In this document: piece by piece, positions 19,925 to 20,962 of the stretch | Position numbering within the stretch: the stretch's first letter is position 1 | How the letters are laid out: every line of letters starts with the position of its first letter | Virus record (IMG/VR): IMGVR_UViG_3300010400_000058 | Coordinates: 1 to 20,962 of that record | From: a virus | DNA: 20,962 nucleotides | Strand: one strand, 5' to 3' | The notes under the pieces: generated by a model | The model's input: the letters and a program-made list of their open reading frames with translations, nothing else | Told to the model about the DNA's origin: nothing | Databases searched by the model: none | Program-made: the position numbers and the translations under genes

Positions 19925-20560
19925 ATGGGACGCAAACTGTACAACGGCACGAAGGGATTCGGATCGGTCCGCATCGGCGACAACGCGAACCTCGCGGACG
20001 CCGAGGTGATCGTGCTCGGCTCGAAGACGTACGAATGGAACGACACCGAGGGCGACATCGTCGCCGGCCGCGTGTGGCTGAACCGCTCCGCCGGCTCCGA
20101 CGCCCTCTGCGCGGCCGAGCTGGTCGCGAAGATCAACGCGAACAAGCCCTCGAAGGCGGTCACGGCCTACGTCGACCCCGTCGACACGAAGGTCGTCCGG
20201 ATCGAGACGGACAAGCAGTCCGATGCCGGCCAGATCGCCTTCACGACCACGATGGGCGATTCGGACAACGTGATCGCGGCGGTGTCGAACAAGCTGGGCG
20301 GCGCCGAGTCGAGCCGCAACCGCGTCGAGGACGAGGGCGAGTACCCCGTCAACGCGATCGACATCCTGGCCGCGAATATCATGATCCCGACGGCCCTCCA
20401 GACGCCGCGGTTCGTGAAGTTCGAGTGCTTCGCCTCGACCGGGGAGCACAAGGCGATCACCTGGCGCGCCACGATCTCGGGCACGCGGATCAAGATCTCC
20501 TCGAACGGCGCGACCGCGCCCATCGCCGGAGACGTCATCCGCTGGCAGGCCTGCGAGTAA
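19925..20560 (+). CDS. Probable virion structural protein with a phage beta-domain
   Basis: A 211-residue protein from ATG 19925 with GAAGGAGA upstream. Residues about 25-120 follow a pattern I know from phage head or tail proteins: V-I-V-L-G-S-K-T-Y-E-W, then A-G-R-V-W-L-N-R, a helix A-A-E-L-V-A-K-I-N-A-N, V-T-A-Y-V-D, and V-V-R-I-E-T with a final D-N-V-I-A-A-V. The C-terminal part is beta-rich and ends W-R-A-T-I-S-G-T-R-I-K-I-S and I-A-G-D-V-I-R-W-Q-A. Position after the portal suggests a head, decoration or connector component; the exact role is unknown. Confidence 0.6.
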   Translation: MGRKLYNGTKGFGSVRIGDNANLADAEVIVLGSKTYEWNDTEGDIVAGRVWLNRSAGSDALCAAELVAKINANKPSKAVTAYVDPVDTKVVRIETDKQSDAGQIAFTTTMGDSDNVIAAVSNKLGGAESSRNRVEDEGEYPVNAIDILAANIMIPTALQTPRFVKFECFASTGEHKAITWRATISGTRIKISSNGATAPIAGDVIRWQACE

Positions 20561-20595
20561 AGAGAGCCTTCTGAAAAACTGAGAGAGAGGACGAC

Positions 20596-20962
20596 ATGAG
20601 CAACGACAACCTGGTCCGGGAAAGCTACCTGGTCCGCGACAGCGTGGCTTCCCTCAAGAAGTTCCCGCGTCCTTCGCACGGCCAGCTGGCCCTCACGATG
20701 GACAGCGGTCTCTTCTACCGCTTCGACGGCGACAGCGATTCCACGGGCAACGACGGCGACGTAGTCAAGCCGAACCTCAAGGACAACGACGAGAACGGCC
20801 GCTGGCTGCTCTGCGACTACAAGGTCATCTCCGGCTTCGCTGGCGTCAAGAGCTTCCAACCCGTGGGCGCGGATCTCGGGCTCGACGGCGCGGCGGGCAG
20901 CGACGACGGCACCAATCCCAAGTTCCTGGCGGCCATGATGGGCAACCTCCTGGCCGACGAGG
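20596..20962 (+). CDS. Probable virion protein, 3' truncated by window end
   Basis: ATG 20596 follows GAGAGAGAGGACGAC; 122 codons are present and the frame is still open at the last base. The visible part contains L-V-R-D-S-V-A-S-L-K-K-F (12-23), a L-T-M-D-S-G-L-F-Y-R-F-D-G strand pair (33-45), an Asp/Asn/Gly-rich loop and N-G-R-W-L-L-C-D (70-77). The strand-turn pattern L-F-Y-R-F-D-G followed by G-R-W is common in phage coat and fibre proteins. No specific family is recognised. The Asp/Gly-rich loops could bind calcium, which is speculation. Confidence 0.55.
   Translation, partial: MSNDNLVRESYLVRDSVASLKKFPRPSHGQLALTMDSGLFYRFDGDSDSTGNDGDVVKPNLKDNDENGRWLLCDYKVISGFAGVKSFQPVGADLGLDGAAGSDDGTNPKFLAAMMGNLLADE

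Overview
The window is a contiguous segment of a tailed double-stranded DNA phage (Caudoviricetes) or prophage. It is GC-rich, and third codon positions are mostly G or C. Every gene I can support lies on the + strand. Genes are tightly packed, and many junctions are 4-base ATGA or GTGA overlaps or TGATG junctions. GTG starts are common and ribosome binding sites are AGGAGG-like. The host cannot be named from the sequence; a high-GC bacterium is the only safe inference. No integrase, transposase, lysis gene, tRNA or CRISPR array was seen.

Layout. (1) 1-3672: a recombination and repair module. It holds the end of a Sak4-like recombinase ATPase, a DUF669 protein (probable single-strand binding partner), an SF2 helicase, a RecB/Cas4-type PD-(D/E)XK protein whose usual catalytic Asp is Asn, and a coiled-coil phage protein. 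(2) 3675-9461: small zinc-binding proteins, a ParB-like protein with C-terminal cysteine clusters, a three-finger C2H2/C2HC protein with a G10 tract, a DUF1643 protein, an XRE-type regulator, small unknown genes and a RuvC-like resolvase. Between 7497 and 7758 there is a strongly structured stretch that reads better as RNA than as protein. (3) 9511-13034: the replication core. It contains a DnaB-N/RepA-type helicase fusion, then a block of repeated TGGGACGAGT boxes in both orientations with two inverted repeats and an AT-rich flank (probable origin or multi-site operator), then a HerA/FtsK-like ATPase with two near-identical C-terminal motifs. (4) 13031-16259: a run of very small genes (Lar-like, zinc-binding, membrane and coiled-coil proteins), a second strong hairpin over a 35-codon frame, and a small HTH protein. 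(5) 16261-20962: the packaging and head module. It begins with five 10-bp tandem repeats and an inverted repeat, followed by a DUF5681-like candidate small terminase, the large terminase, a Mu gp29-type (DUF935) portal and two probable virion proteins, the last cut by the window end.

How the parts may work together (inference). The Sak4/DUF669/helicase/nuclease set would give phage recombination, and RuvC would resolve joint molecules. The DnaB-N/RepA helicase would act at the adjacent repeat block. The HerA-like ATPase and the ParB-like protein resemble plasmid replication and partition parts, so a phage-plasmid style replicon is possible but not shown. The most interesting unexplained signals are non-coding: the repeat block at 11001-11155, the folded region at 7504-7641, translation-start hairpins at 699-722 and 13595-13672, and the helically phased repeats beside the terminase genes.
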